64,000 nucleotides of DNA from Breoghania sp. (GCF_963674635.1 NZ_OY771475.1:2356001-2420000), one strand, 5' to 3'; numbered from the stretch's first letter, positions 34,742 to 43,277 are shown. The notes: generated by a model from the sequence alone, not told the origin. Made by a program: numbers and translations.

Positions 34742-35557
34742 TCAGGCGGAGAACATGGTGCGATCTCCGGCCTTCCGACGCCGATGCGCGCCCATGAGAT
34801 AGACGGCGAAGACCCCGATTGCGGACAGGGCAAGCCCATACCAGGTCATCGCGTAGCCAAGATGCGGGTTCTTGAAGGAGACCTTCGTCTCGCCCGCTTG
34901 GGGAAGCCCGCTTGGGGACCCCGAGCCCGCATTCAGATCGACGGTGTAGGGCGCGACATCGACGGGCGCCAGACCGCCAGCGAGCGCCAGCTGCGCCGGA
35001 TCGCGGCGATACCAGATGTTCTTTTCCGGCTCTGCCTCAAAGGACGGGCCGGTCCCTTCCGGTTCCGCCTGCCGAACCGTGCCGACAAGTGTCAGATCGC
35101 CTTGCGGCGCCTCGCTTCCCGGTCGGCTTGAGGCGGCTTTCAGATCCTGCGGAACAAACCCTCGATTGACAAAGACGATCCAGCCACCAGACGTCCTGAA
35201 CGGGGTCATCACCCAGTAGCCGGGCCCGCCATATCTGCCCTTCGGATCAGACAAGGATGTGAAGACGTGGAATTCGCCGGGAAGATAGCGACCGCTCATC
35301 CGGACCTGTCGATAGGCGATCGCATCGGCATCGATATTGGCCCAGTTATCGGGACCAGGCGGATCGGTGGGCTCTGCGTTCAAGCGGGAATCGACCTTGT
35401 CGATGAGATCGAGCTTCCACGACAGGCGGCGCATCTGCCAGTTCCCGAGTGAGACGAGAATGCCCAAGATCGCGACCAGAAGAACCCCTGGCACGATGAA
35501 GCCCGCGCCGAGCTTCCTTCGCTCGTTTCTATTCGCCAAGTCGGCCTTCTCCTGCAC
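34742..35557 (-). CDS. SURF1-family cytochrome oxidase assembly protein
   Basis: SURF1 homologue that helps insert heme a into cytochrome c oxidase subunit I. The 271-residue protein has two membrane helices (about 18-40 and 240-260) around a periplasmic domain with GNWQMRRLSWKLDLID and GPGYWVMTPFRTSGGWIVFVNRGFVP, the family core. It is the last gene of the cox operon and overlaps the DUF983 gene. The start is not settled: GTG 35557 has no clear ribosome site, while TTG 35539 has GGAG nine bases upstream. Confidence 0.93.
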   Translation of the reverse strand: MQEKADLANRNERRKLGAGFIVPGVLLVAILGILVSLGNWQMRRLSWKLDLIDKVDSRLNAEPTDPPGPDNWANIDADAIAYRQVRMSGRYLPGEFHVFTSLSDPKGRYGGPGYWVMTPFRTSGGWIVFVNRGFVPQDLKAASSRPGSEAPQGDLTLVGTVRQAEPEGTGPSFEAEPEKNIWYRRDPAQLALAGGLAPVDVAPYTVDLNAGSGSPSGLPQAGETKVSFKNPHLGYAMTWYGLALSAIGVFAVYLMGAHRRRKAGDRTMFSA

Positions 35558-35912
35558 TTCGGCAATATTGCTGGGCGATCATCAACCCTTTCAGGGGCCG
35601 AAGAAAGCCCAGTGACAGACCCAGCGTAATCGGGCCCCACAGGAGCAGGTGCACCCATATGGGCGGCATGAAGGTCATTTCCACCGCGAAGACACCTGCA
35701 GCCACCAGAAAACCGACAAACAGGATGATGAAGACCGCCGGGCCGTCGCCACTATCGATGAACTCGAAATCGAGACCGCAGCGCTCGCAGCTCTTGGCTG
35801 TCGTCAGAAACCCGTCAAAGAGCTTGCCCTGACCACAGCGCGGACAGCGGCCGCGAAGGCCGCTTTGCGTCGGAGGAAGCGGCGGATAGCGGAGGTTTTG
35901 GGGCTCGCTCAT
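35529..35912 (-). CDS. DUF983 membrane protein
   Basis: DUF983 family protein of 127 residues: an N-terminal zinc-ribbon-like pair CPRCGQGKLFDGFLTTAKSCERCG and two membrane helices (FIILFVGFLVAAGVFAVE and VHLLLWGPITLGLSLGF). Genes of this family sit in cox operons throughout the alphaproteobacteria; a role in oxidase assembly is suspected from context only. ATG 35912 has GAGGA six bases upstream. It overlaps the start of the SURF1 gene and follows the L,D-transpeptidase-like gene by about 30 bases. Confidence 0.9.
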   Translation of the reverse strand: MSEPQNLRYPPLPPTQSGLRGRCPRCGQGKLFDGFLTTAKSCERCGLDFEFIDSGDGPAVFIILFVGFLVAAGVFAVEMTFMPPIWVHLLLWGPITLGLSLGFLRPLKGLMIAQQYCRSAGEGRLGE

Positions 35913-35944
35913 GGTCATTCCTCTTCGGAAATAGCCCCGCACCT

Positions 35945-36481
35945 TCAGGGCAGGATGTGAACGGTGGCACCGTTCTCGACGAGCGACCAGATCTCTTCAA
36001 TCTCGGCATTCGTCACCGCGATGCAGCCATTCGTCCAGTCAAGGGAGGTGTGGAGCGAGCCGATCCAGCCCATTCCACGCCGAAGGCCGTGGATCATGAT
36101 CATCCCGCCAGGATCATCTCCCCTGTTGCGGGCGCGGGCGCGATCGGCGGCGGAGGGATATGAAATGTGCAATGAGAGATGATAGGCGCTTTTCGGGTTT
36201 CGCCAGTCAATCACGTAAGTGCCTTCCGGCGTACGCTCATCACCTTCCCGCTGCTTGTGGCCGATTGGGCTTCCGCCAAGCGCGACCGTGTAACGCCTGA
36301 TCTCGTCGCCATTGGCGGCGAGAAGCCTCATCAATCGCGCGCTCTTGCGGATCTCTATCTGGCGCACCTGACCTGCGTCCGCGGCAGCCGGAGCCGCCGC
36401 GGCCACAAAGACGAGCAGGACAAGTGCAACCAGACGCGTCAAATCGCTAGTGCCCGGCGGTCGAGCCTGCGCCCCAGACAT
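35945..36481 (-). CDS. L,D-transpeptidase-family (YkuD) protein, YafK-like, within cox operon
   Basis: YkuD-fold protein of about 178 residues with a signal peptide or anchor (RLVALVLLVFVAAAAPAAADA) and a catalytic region with HGLRRGMGWIG and DWTNGCIAVTNAEIEEIW. The catalytic cysteine is in TNGC; the D-W-T-x-G-C-I-A-V form is that of YafK/ErfK-like members rather than the SHGC of classical transpeptidases. YafK-type enzymes act on crosslinks between peptidoglycan and lipoprotein. The start overlaps the coxC end by 35 bases if ATG 36481 is used; TTG 36442, just after the coxC stop, is an alternative. Position inside a cox operon suggests cotranscription, not shared function. Confidence 0.82.
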   Translation of the reverse strand: MSGAQARPPGTSDLTRLVALVLLVFVAAAAPAAADAGQVRQIEIRKSARLMRLLAANGDEIRRYTVALGGSPIGHKQREGDERTPEGTYVIDWRNPKSAYHLSLHISYPSAADRARARNRGDDPGGMIMIHGLRRGMGWIGSLHTSLDWTNGCIAVTNAEIEEIWSLVENGATVHILP

Positions 36482-37319
36482 AGATGGAGACAAACAGGAA
36501 CAGCCAGACGACGTCGACGAAGTGCCAGTACCAGGCCGCCGCCTCGAAGCCGAAATGGCTCTTCGGCGTGAAGTCACCCGTGGCCGCACGCCCGAGGATC
36601 ACCGCCAGGAAGATAGTGCCGACGATGACATGGAAGCCGTGGAAGCCGGTCGCCATGAAGAAGGTCGCGCCATAGATGTTGTCGGCGAAGGTGAAGGTGG
36701 CATGCGAGTACTCGTAAGCCTGGCAGAGCGAGAAGATCACGCCGAGAATGACCGTGAAGGTGAGGCCCCACTTGAGGCCCTGGCGATCATCGTGCAGCAG
36801 CGCGTGATGCGCCCACGTGACGGTCGTTCCCGACAGAAGCAGGATCAGCGTGTTGAGCAGCGGCAGATGCCAGGGATCAAAAGTGGCAATGCCTTGCGGG
36901 GGCCATGTGCCACCTGTGGCTTCCACACGCGCGAACTGGATCGCCTCGCCGGTAAACAGGGACGCATCGAAATAGGCCCAGAACCACGCCACGAAGAACA
37001 TCACCTCCGAGGCGATGAACATGATCATGCCGTAGCGCAGGTGCAGCCCGACGACCCGGGTATGATGACCTTGATGCCCCTCGCGGATCGTGTCCCGCCA
37101 CCACGCATACATGGTGTAGAGGATCACGGCGAGGCCGATGGCGAAAACGCCCCAGCCGGTCACGTTGAGCCCGAGGACGTGGAACGTATCGTCCTTCAGC
37201 CAGCGCATCAGGCCGATGGCTCCGATCGCCATGATGAAGGCGCCGACGGAGGCGGTGAACGGCCAGGGGCTCGGTTCAACGAGATGATAATCGTGGTTCT
37301 TGGTATGGGCCTCGGCCAT
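36447..37319 (-). CDS. coxC: Cytochrome c oxidase subunit III
   Basis: Third core subunit of the aa3-type cytochrome c oxidase. The 290-residue protein has seven membrane helices and the conserved motifs HDYHLVEPSPWPFTASVGAF at the N-terminus, VMFFVAWFWAYFDASLF and GFHGFHVIVGTIFL. It starts at ATG 37319 with GGGGGAG five bases upstream; a longer frame to 37361 has no such site. It is downstream of ctaG and upstream of the L,D-transpeptidase-like gene, with which it overlaps. Confidence 0.96.
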   Translation of the reverse strand: MAEAHTKNHDYHLVEPSPWPFTASVGAFIMAIGAIGLMRWLKDDTFHVLGLNVTGWGVFAIGLAVILYTMYAWWRDTIREGHQGHHTRVVGLHLRYGMIMFIASEVMFFVAWFWAYFDASLFTGEAIQFARVEATGGTWPPQGIATFDPWHLPLLNTLILLLSGTTVTWAHHALLHDDRQGLKWGLTFTVILGVIFSLCQAYEYSHATFTFADNIYGATFFMATGFHGFHVIVGTIFLAVILGRAATGDFTPKSHFGFEAAAWYWHFVDVVWLFLFVSIYVWGAGSTAGH

Positions 37320-37373
37320 ATCTTCTCCCCCAGGGTACCCAAATGCACGGGCGCAGTTCAAAGCGCCGCGTTG

Positions 37374-38036
37374 TCAGAGATTTCCGGAATTCTTGGCATT
37401 GGTATCAGGCGCTGCGGCGACCGGTTGTTCGGCCGCCTCATCGCGAAAGAACGTGTAGGACAGCGTGATCGTATCGATATGCTTCAGGTTCGGATCGTCA
37501 TCCATCGCCGGATCGACGAAAAACACCACCTGCATCTCGCGCTCCTCGCCTGCGGCAAGGGCCTGCTCGGTGAAGCAGAAGCAATCCAGCTTGTTGAAAT
37601 AGGCGCCCGCTTCGAACGGCGTGACGTTGAAGGTCGCGGTGCCCGCATTCGGTGCGCCCGACAGGTTGGCGACCCTGTATTTCTCGGTCCCGACCTCGCC
37701 CATGTTCAGCTCCACCTGGCGACCTTCCGGCTTGAAGGTCCAGGGCAGATTGGAGGCGACATTGCCGTCGAAACGCACCTTTATACGGCGCTCGATCGGT
37801 TCGACCGGCGCGGACTGAGCGCGCTGGGTCGTGCCGCCGTAGCCGGTCACGGCGCAAAACAGCTGGTAGAGCGGAACGGAGGCGTAGGCGGCGCCCACCA
37901 TGCACCCGACAAAGGCGACACAGGCGATCGCGAGTGTGCGGTTGCTGCGCGCGGCTTTCGTGGCGCGCGCAGTCTCGTGGCTACCGCCCGTCCGGTTCGC
38001 CTCGCTCCTGTCACTCCCGGTGTCCCTCTCGCTCAT
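37374..38036 (-). CDS. ctaG: Cytochrome c oxidase assembly protein CtaG/Cox11
   Basis: Copper chaperone that delivers Cu to the Cu_B centre of subunit I. The 220-residue protein has one membrane helix (about 30-55) and a periplasmic domain with the copper-binding motif CFCFTEQ (LDCFCFTEQALAAGE). Also visible are PLYQLFCAVTGYGGTTQRA and the C-terminal LSYTFFRDE. It lies between coxF and coxC on the same strand, with a 54-base gap to coxC. All copper ligands are present. Confidence 0.96.
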   Translation of the reverse strand: MSERDTGSDRSEANRTGGSHETARATKAARSNRTLAIACVAFVGCMVGAAYASVPLYQLFCAVTGYGGTTQRAQSAPVEPIERRIKVRFDGNVASNLPWTFKPEGRQVELNMGEVGTEKYRVANLSGAPNAGTATFNVTPFEAGAYFNKLDCFCFTEQALAAGEEREMQVVFFVDPAMDDDPNLKHIDTITLSYTFFRDEAAEQPVAAAPDTNAKNSGNL

Positions 38037-38042
38037 GACGTC

Positions 38043-38216
38043 TCAGCCCCCTGCGCTTTCCAGGTTGAGGCCCATCTTGGCCATGGTCACCACGTAGAAA
38101 AGGACCACGAGGGCTGCGAGCGACACGCCGATAGCGATGGAACGCGTACGGCGACGCTGCACCTGCTCGGGCGTGAGCCTGATACCGGAATCGGACGTTT
38201 CGGTGCGGTCCGTCAT
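38043..38216 (-). CDS. coxF: CoxF-like small membrane protein
   Basis: A 57-residue product, MTDRTETSDSGIRLTPEQ at the N-terminus, with a basic patch (QRRRTRS) and a single hydrophobic helix (IAIGVSLAALVVLFYVVTMA). Small proteins of this kind (CoxF) occur between ctaB and ctaG in alphaproteobacterial cox operons. It begins four bases after the ctaB stop and ends six bases before ctaG, so it is plainly an operon member. It is short enough to be missed by length cut-offs. Its function is unknown, presumably in oxidase assembly. Confidence 0.85.
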   Translation of the reverse strand: MTDRTETSDSGIRLTPEQVQRRRTRSIAIGVSLAALVVLFYVVTMAKMGLNLESAGG

Positions 38217-38220
38217 ATGA

Positions 38221-39192
38221 TCAGCCTCCCAGACCGGCTGTGCCCAGCCCCGCTGCCGAAAGCGCCATCACGATCAGGCGCTCTGCAGGCAGGAGGGCAA
38301 AAAGGGCGAACAGATAGAAGATGGAAAAGAGAAACAGGCGAACGGCGGCGCGTGTTGCCAGCGGCCCGGTGCGCAGCCGCCAGACCTGAACGGCGAGCGC
38401 AACGAAAGCGATGCCGAGAGCGGCAGCGATGACGCCGTAAATCGGCCCTGCAAAGCCGAGAATTGTCGGAGCAAGCCCGATGGGGGCCAGCAGGATCGAA
38501 TAGGCGAGAATGTGATTGCGCGTCGTCTGTTCGCCGCGCACAACCGGCAGCATCGGAATGCCCGCGGCCTGATAGTCGGCTGACTTGAACAGCGACAACG
38601 CCCAGAAATGCGGCGGGGTCCACATGAAGATCAGCATGAAGAGTGTGAGGCTTTCAACCGAGACCTCGCCGGTGACCGCCGCCCAGCCGATCACCGGCGG
38701 AAGCGCACCGGAAGCGCCGCCGATGACGATGTTCTGCGGCGTCGAACGCTTCAGCCACATGGTGTAGACGACGACATAGAAGAAGATCGTGAAGGCCAGC
38801 AGGGCCGCCGACAGCAGATTGACCAGAAGCCCCAGAACCAGCACGGAGCCGCAGGCCAGCATCATGCCGAAGCCGAAGGCCTCCTCGCGGGTGATGCGCC
38901 CGGCGGGGACCGGTCGGTTGGCGGTGCGCGACATCACCCGATCGATATCGGCGTCGAACCACATGTTGAGCGCACCGGATGCGCCCGCGCCGACGGCGAT
39001 GCACAGGAGCGCTGTTCCGGCGAGGACAGGATGCAGCCCGCCCGGCGCCAGCACGATGCCGACAAAGGCGGTGAAGATCACCAGCGACATGACACGGGGT
39101 TTCAGGAGGGCGAAATAATCGCTGACCGTTCCCGTGCCGCCGTCCCAGGTGGCTCCAATATTCGTCGTGTCGTGACGCTCGACAAGCGACAT
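38221..39192 (-). CDS. ctaB: Protoheme IX farnesyltransferase
   Basis: Membrane prenyltransferase that makes heme O from heme B for cytochrome oxidase. The roughly 323-residue protein is of the UbiA fold with about nine helices; the Mg-diphosphate motif is NMWFDADIDRVMSRTANRP and the second conserved region is FHTPPHFW-like (MWTPPHFWALSLFKSADY). ATG 39192 has AGGGA eight bases upstream; ATG 39198 is possible. It lies about 110 bases after coxA, with a hairpin in the gap, and is followed by coxF. Confidence 0.95.
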   Translation of the reverse strand: MSLVERHDTTNIGATWDGGTGTVSDYFALLKPRVMSLVIFTAFVGIVLAPGGLHPVLAGTALLCIAVGAGASGALNMWFDADIDRVMSRTANRPVPAGRITREEAFGFGMMLACGSVLVLGLLVNLLSAALLAFTIFFYVVVYTMWLKRSTPQNIVIGGASGALPPVIGWAAVTGEVSVESLTLFMLIFMWTPPHFWALSLFKSADYQAAGIPMLPVVRGEQTTRNHILAYSILLAPIGLAPTILGFAGPIYGVIAAALGIAFVALAVQVWRLRTGPLATRAAVRLFLFSIFYLFALFALLPAERLIVMALSAAGLGTAGLGG

Positions 39193-39236
39193 GCGCATAT
39201 TCCCTATTCAAACGGCCTTGGCGGCTCTGTCACTTG

Positions 39237-39269
39237 CGGCCCGGCGTCGGCGATAGCGACGTCGGGCCG
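39237..39269 (-). other. Intercistronic hairpin between coxA and ctaB
   Basis: A 13-bp inverted repeat with one mismatch (arms around CCCGGCGTCG and CGACGTCGGG) with a 7-base loop lies about 40-70 bases after coxA. No T run follows on the minus strand, so it looks like an RNA-stability or attenuation element rather than a terminator. Confidence 0.45.
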
Positions 39270-39307
39270 GGTTTCTTGCCCCATCAAGGGGTCGCTGCTT
39301 GCGCCGC

Positions 39308-40954
39308 TTATTTGATGCGCGGCAGCGTTTCGAACTGGTGGAACGGCGGCGGAGAGGACAACGTCCATTCCAGCGTCGTGGCCCCCACGCCCCAGGGATT
39401 ATCGCCGGCCACGCGCTTCTTGGCGAAGGCCTCGAACACGCAGACCAGGAACACCAGCACACCCACAGCGGAAATGTAGGAGCCCATAGAGGAGATCCAG
39501 TTCCAATGGGCGAAGGCGTCCGGATAGTCGATGTAACGACGCGGCATGCCGTTGGCACCCAGGAAGTGCTGCGGGAAGAACACGAGGTTCACGCCGACGA
39601 AGGTGATCCAGAAATGCACCTTGGCCAGCGTCTCGTTGTACATGTAGCCGAACATTTTCGGGAACCAGTAGTACCAGCCGCCGAAAATGGCGAAGACCGC
39701 CCCCAGCGACAGCACGTAGTGGAAGTGAGCCACCACGAAATAGGTGTCGTGAAGCGACCGGTCGAGACCGGCATTGGCGAGCTGCACACCCGTCACACCA
39801 CCGATGGTGAACAGGAAGATGAAGCCCAGCGCCCACAGCATCGGCGCACGGAAGGTGATGGAACCGCCCCACATGGTAGCGATCCACGAGAAGATCTTCA
39901 CGCCCGTCGGCACCGCGATCACCATGGTGGCAAACACGAAATAGGCCTGCGTATCGACGTCCAGACCGACCGTGTACATGTGGTGTGCCCACACGATGAA
40001 GCCGACCACGCCGATGGCGACCATGGCGTAGGCCATGCCGAGATAGCCAAAGATCGGCTTGCGCGAGAAGGTGGAAATGATGTGGCTGATGATGCCGAAG
40101 GCCGGCAGGATCAGGATGTAAACTTCCGGGTGACCGAAGAACCAGAACAGGTGCTGGAACAGGATCGGATCACCGCCGCCGGCCGGGTTGAAGAAGGTCG
40201 TGCCGAAGTTGCGGTCGGTCAGCAGCATGGTGATGCCGCCGGCCAGAACCGGGAGCGACAACAGCAGCAGGAACGCGGTGACCAGAACCGACCAGGCAAA
40301 CAGCGGCATCTTGTGCAGCGTCATGCCCGGCGCGCGCATGTTGAAGATCGTGGTGATGAAGTTGATCGCACCCAGGATCGACGACGCGCCGGAGATGTGC
40401 AGCGACAGGATCGCCATGTCCATGGCCGGACCGGGCTGACCGCTGGTGGAGAACGGCGGATAGATCGTCCAACCGCCGCCCACGCCCCAGGCGCCAGGCG
40501 CGGAAGGCGCGAACATGGACAGCAGCAGCAGCAGGAATGCCGGCGGCAACAGCCAGAAGGAAATGTTGTTCATGCGCGGGAACGCCATATCCGGCGCACC
40601 GATCATGATGGGCACGAACCAGTTGGCGAAACCGCCGATCAGCGCGGGCATCACCATGAAGAAGATCATGATCAGGCCATGCGCCGTGGTGAAGGCATTG
40701 TACATGCTCTTGCCGGCATCGACGGAGGAGTCCGCGTCCACGCCATAGATCATCTGGGCAAAGCCGTGGAAGATCTGAATGCCCGGTTCGGCCAGCTCCC
40801 AGCGCATCATCACCGAGAGAAAGCCGCCGACGACCCCCGCCATGATGGCGAAGATCAGGTACATCGTGCCGATGTCCTTGTGGTTCGTCGAATAGACGTA
40901 ACGACGCCATCCATGCGGATGGTCGTGTGCTGCATGGGCCTCGGAACCCGCCAT
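39308..40954 (-). CDS. coxA: Cytochrome c oxidase subunit I
   Basis: Catalytic subunit with heme a, heme a3 and Cu_B. The 548-residue protein has twelve membrane helices. Heme and copper ligands appear in TTAHGLIMIFFMVMPALIG, WFFGHPEVYILILPAFGIIS (with the tyrosine crosslinked to histidine), VWAHHMYTVG and VVAHFHYVLSLGAVF. It starts at ATG 40954 with GGGGAG nine bases upstream, follows coxB after about 210 bases and is followed by ctaB. The K- and D-channel residues were not checked individually. Confidence 0.97.
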   Translation of the reverse strand: MAGSEAHAAHDHPHGWRRYVYSTNHKDIGTMYLIFAIMAGVVGGFLSVMMRWELAEPGIQIFHGFAQMIYGVDADSSVDAGKSMYNAFTTAHGLIMIFFMVMPALIGGFANWFVPIMIGAPDMAFPRMNNISFWLLPPAFLLLLLSMFAPSAPGAWGVGGGWTIYPPFSTSGQPGPAMDMAILSLHISGASSILGAINFITTIFNMRAPGMTLHKMPLFAWSVLVTAFLLLLSLPVLAGGITMLLTDRNFGTTFFNPAGGGDPILFQHLFWFFGHPEVYILILPAFGIISHIISTFSRKPIFGYLGMAYAMVAIGVVGFIVWAHHMYTVGLDVDTQAYFVFATMVIAVPTGVKIFSWIATMWGGSITFRAPMLWALGFIFLFTIGGVTGVQLANAGLDRSLHDTYFVVAHFHYVLSLGAVFAIFGGWYYWFPKMFGYMYNETLAKVHFWITFVGVNLVFFPQHFLGANGMPRRYIDYPDAFAHWNWISSMGSYISAVGVLVFLVCVFEAFAKKRVAGDNPWGVGATTLEWTLSSPPPFHQFETLPRIK

Positions 40955-41131
40955 CTTGTCTTTCTCCCCTTAGCCTTTCGCCTCCGGTTGCCAGCGCCGC
41001 TCCAGCGCGCAACCGGTAAGATGTCCGGTCGGGACCGCTCAGGTTCGCAGGGTCTCACCCTCGTTACCCGAACTGTCAGGGCCTATCGGCCCGTCTTTCC
41101 GACCGTCTGTTCCAATTCTCAAAATCCTGTC

Positions 41132-41157
41132 GCCCGCGCGAACCGCTTCGCGCGGGC
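41132..41157 (-). other. Hairpin just after coxB
   Basis: A perfect 11-bp inverted repeat (GCCCGCGCGAA / TTCGCGCGGGC) with a 4-base loop begins nine bases beyond the coxB stop. The minus strand continues GACAGGATTTTG, so it may terminate part of the transcript or protect the coxB message from 3' decay. Confidence 0.5.
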
Positions 41158-41165
41158 ATGCCCGC

Positions 41166-42116
41166 TCATCGGATGGCGAAGCCCGCATCATCCGTTTCGT
41201 TGCGCGCAACCGTCTTTTCGGCCTCTTCGCCCGCCTTCAGGCTCGCCAGAAGCGCGTTCGCCGCATCCACATCATCCTTCGCGGCATCTGCCCAGGCAGC
41301 GAACTGCTCTTCGGTGACCACACGGATGACAATGGGCATGAAGGCGTGGTCCTTGCCGCACAGCTCCGAACACTGGCCGTAGAAGACACCAGTCGTGTCG
41401 GCCCTGAACCAGGTCTCGTTCAGACGTCCGGGAATGGCGTCGACCTTCATTCCGAAAGCCGGAAGCGCGAAAGAATGGATCACGTCGGTGGAGGTGACCT
41501 GAACGCGAACGACCTTGCCGACGGGGACGACCACATCATAGTCGGTCGCCAGCAGCCGCGGTACGGAGGCTTCACTCGCCCCGGCAGCGATGCGCTCGGC
41601 GCGCGCTTCGTCACTCAGCATGAAGGCGTCGAAGGCGATCCCCTCATAGGCATCGTCGGTGTACTCGTAGCCCCAGGCCCACTGGTAACCGGTCGCTTTC
41701 ACGGTCAGATCCGCGGTCGGCACCGTCAATTGCTTGTAGAGAAGACGCAGCGACGGCACGGAAATCATCACCAGAATCAGGATCGGGACGACGGTCCAGA
41801 TCACTTCGATCAGTGTGTTGTGCGACGTCCTGGACGGCGTCGGATTGGCGCGGGCATTGAAGCGCAACATCACGACCAACAGAAGGACCGACACCAGGAT
41901 CACGATGGGCACGATGATCCACAAGGTGAAGTTGGAAAAAGCGTGAATGTCCTGCATGACCTCCGAAGAAGCCGGCTGCAGGTTAATCGCCCACGGCTCC
42001 GGCTCGGCGGCTGCAACACCTGCCGCGGACAGCCCCAACGCGACCAGCGCCCCAAGGGCGGCCAATGCTGCGTCGCCGACCCGCGCCCCCACCCAGATAC
42101 GCTTAAGCGGATTCAT
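41166..42116 (-). CDS. coxB: Cytochrome c oxidase subunit II
   Basis: Subunit carrying the Cu_A centre that accepts electrons from cytochrome c. The 316-residue protein has a signal peptide (ending AAGVAAAEPEP), two membrane helices, and a periplasmic cupredoxin domain with Cu_A ligands in HSFALPAFGMKVDAIPGR and GQCSELCGKDHAFMPI (C-x3-C). The aromatic electron-entry region YQWAWGYEYTD is present. ATG 42116 is used; a start at 42167 would precede the signal peptide by 17 residues. First gene of the cox operon, with its promoter in the long upstream gap. Confidence 0.96.
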   Translation of the reverse strand: MNPLKRIWVGARVGDAALAALGALVALGLSAAGVAAAEPEPWAINLQPASSEVMQDIHAFSNFTLWIIVPIVILVSVLLLVVMLRFNARANPTPSRTSHNTLIEVIWTVVPILILVMISVPSLRLLYKQLTVPTADLTVKATGYQWAWGYEYTDDAYEGIAFDAFMLSDEARAERIAAGASEASVPRLLATDYDVVVPVGKVVRVQVTSTDVIHSFALPAFGMKVDAIPGRLNETWFRADTTGVFYGQCSELCGKDHAFMPIVIRVVTEEQFAAWADAAKDDVDAANALLASLKAGEEAEKTVARNETDDAGFAIR

Positions 42117-42728
42117 CACCTTGATGCGCTCCCTTTCATCTCGGTGCCATTTCAGAAAGTCCGGCACCCCGACCAGAAAACCCGATCAGGTTACCCGGCG
42201 CCCCTCCTCAGGCCTCGGCCCCCTCGGCCGATGTTTACCGGTTCAATTCTACTCAACTCTATTCAGCAAAGGACAAAACCCTACGTTACGCCATGGCCTC
42301 CGACACGACAATTCGTCCATAGCATCACGCTCTTCTTGGAGCCGCGGATACTACTCAAAATCGTGGAACTCCCATAGGCATACGCGCAGGCGGGCGTCCT
42401 TTTGCCGCACCTCTAGCATATTGTCGCACCGCCCCCAAGCGAACAATGCGTGGTTTTGAATGCTTGACTTCTACCGACGGCGCATCCTTTGCCCCAAGCC
42501 CCAATGGCTTCGCCCCTTGCGCGCTTTTGCAGAGTTCCGCCGTGGAGCGGATGGGAGAGGAAACGGCGGCGGCCTCATTTCCGCCATGGCGGAGGGGCAG
42601 CACGACAGGGGACTGGAACGAGACACCCATCTCGGGCAATGTCGCAGGCGTCGGAACGCTTCAGGCCGCCGTGATTCGCAGGCCATTGACGTACCGCAAT
42701 GACTTTATGATTCGAATCGGAGGTTCAC
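42117..42728. other. Long intergenic region between divergent coxB and ialB-like genes
   Basis: About 610 bases without a convincing gene. It must hold the cox operon promoter and the promoter of the ialB-like gene. I see no RNA gene. The last 55 bases carry three GANTC sites. Short open frames here have poor composition and no ribosome sites. Confidence 0.6.
42673..42718 (+). promoter_or_regulatory. Cluster of three GANTC methylation sites at the ialB start
   Basis: GATTC at 42673-42677 and the overlapping pair GATTC/GAATC (42709-42718) in a GATTCGAATC palindrome immediately before the ribosome site. GANTC is the CcrM target; clustering at a gene start suggests cell-cycle-dependent methylation effects on transcription. 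Regulation is inferred. Confidence 0.4.
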
Positions 42729-43277
42729 GTGTTCGACTTGTCCATGCGCACGCCCCGCAACCGGACCGGAAAAGGCGTCCGCGCGGGACTTGCCGGTCTC
42801 ATCGCAGCGGCTGCGATGCTTCAGGGGCTCGCCGCTCCGGCCATGGCGCAGGGCGCTGTTCAGGCCGTTCATGGCGACTGGCAGATCCGTTGCGACACAC
42901 CTCCCGGCTCGCAGTCCGAGCAATGCGCTCTGATCCAGAACGTTACCGCCGAGGACCGCGAGAATGTGGGCCTTTCGGTGATCGTGCTGAAGACGGCCGA
43001 CAAGGAAGCCAAGATCCTGCGCGTACTGGCTCCGCTCGGCGTATTGCTGCCCTTCGGGCTTGGCCTCAAGGTGGATGGTGCGGATATCGGGCGCGCCGGT
43101 TTCGTGCGCTGCCTACCCAATGGCTGCATCGCGGAAGTGATCTTGCAGGACGAACTGCTCTCCAAGATGCGCTCCGGCAAGCTTGCCACCTTCATCATTT
43201 TCCAGACGCCCGAGGAAGGGATCGGCATCCCGATCTCGCTCAACGGGTTCACGCAAGGCTACGACGCGCTCAATTAG
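42729..43277 (+). CDS. Invasion-associated locus B (IalB) family protein
   Basis: Periplasmic protein of 182 residues in the IalB family, first described in Bartonella and widespread in Rhizobiales. A signal peptide (RAGLAGLIAAAAMLQGLAAPAMAQ) is followed by VHGDWQIRCDTPPGSQSEQCALIQNVTAEDR and RCLPNGCIAEVILQDELL, with the four conserved cysteines. Start GTG 42729 has GGAGG five bases upstream. Its molecular function is unknown; a role in envelope integrity is commonly suggested. Divergent from coxB, followed by tldD after about 160 bases. Confidence 0.93.
   Translation: MFDLSMRTPRNRTGKGVRAGLAGLIAAAAMLQGLAAPAMAQGAVQAVHGDWQIRCDTPPGSQSEQCALIQNVTAEDRENVGLSVIVLKTADKEAKILRVLAPLGVLLPFGLGLKVDGADIGRAGFVRCLPNGCIAEVILQDELLSKMRSGKLATFIIFQTPEEGIGIPISLNGFTQGYDALN

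Noticed and set aside
36450..41317. Two open frames of more than 650 codons antisense to the cox operon
   Set aside because: Low-complexity Arg/His/Asp-rich translations, no ribosome sites, and a fully convincing set of cox genes on the other strand.
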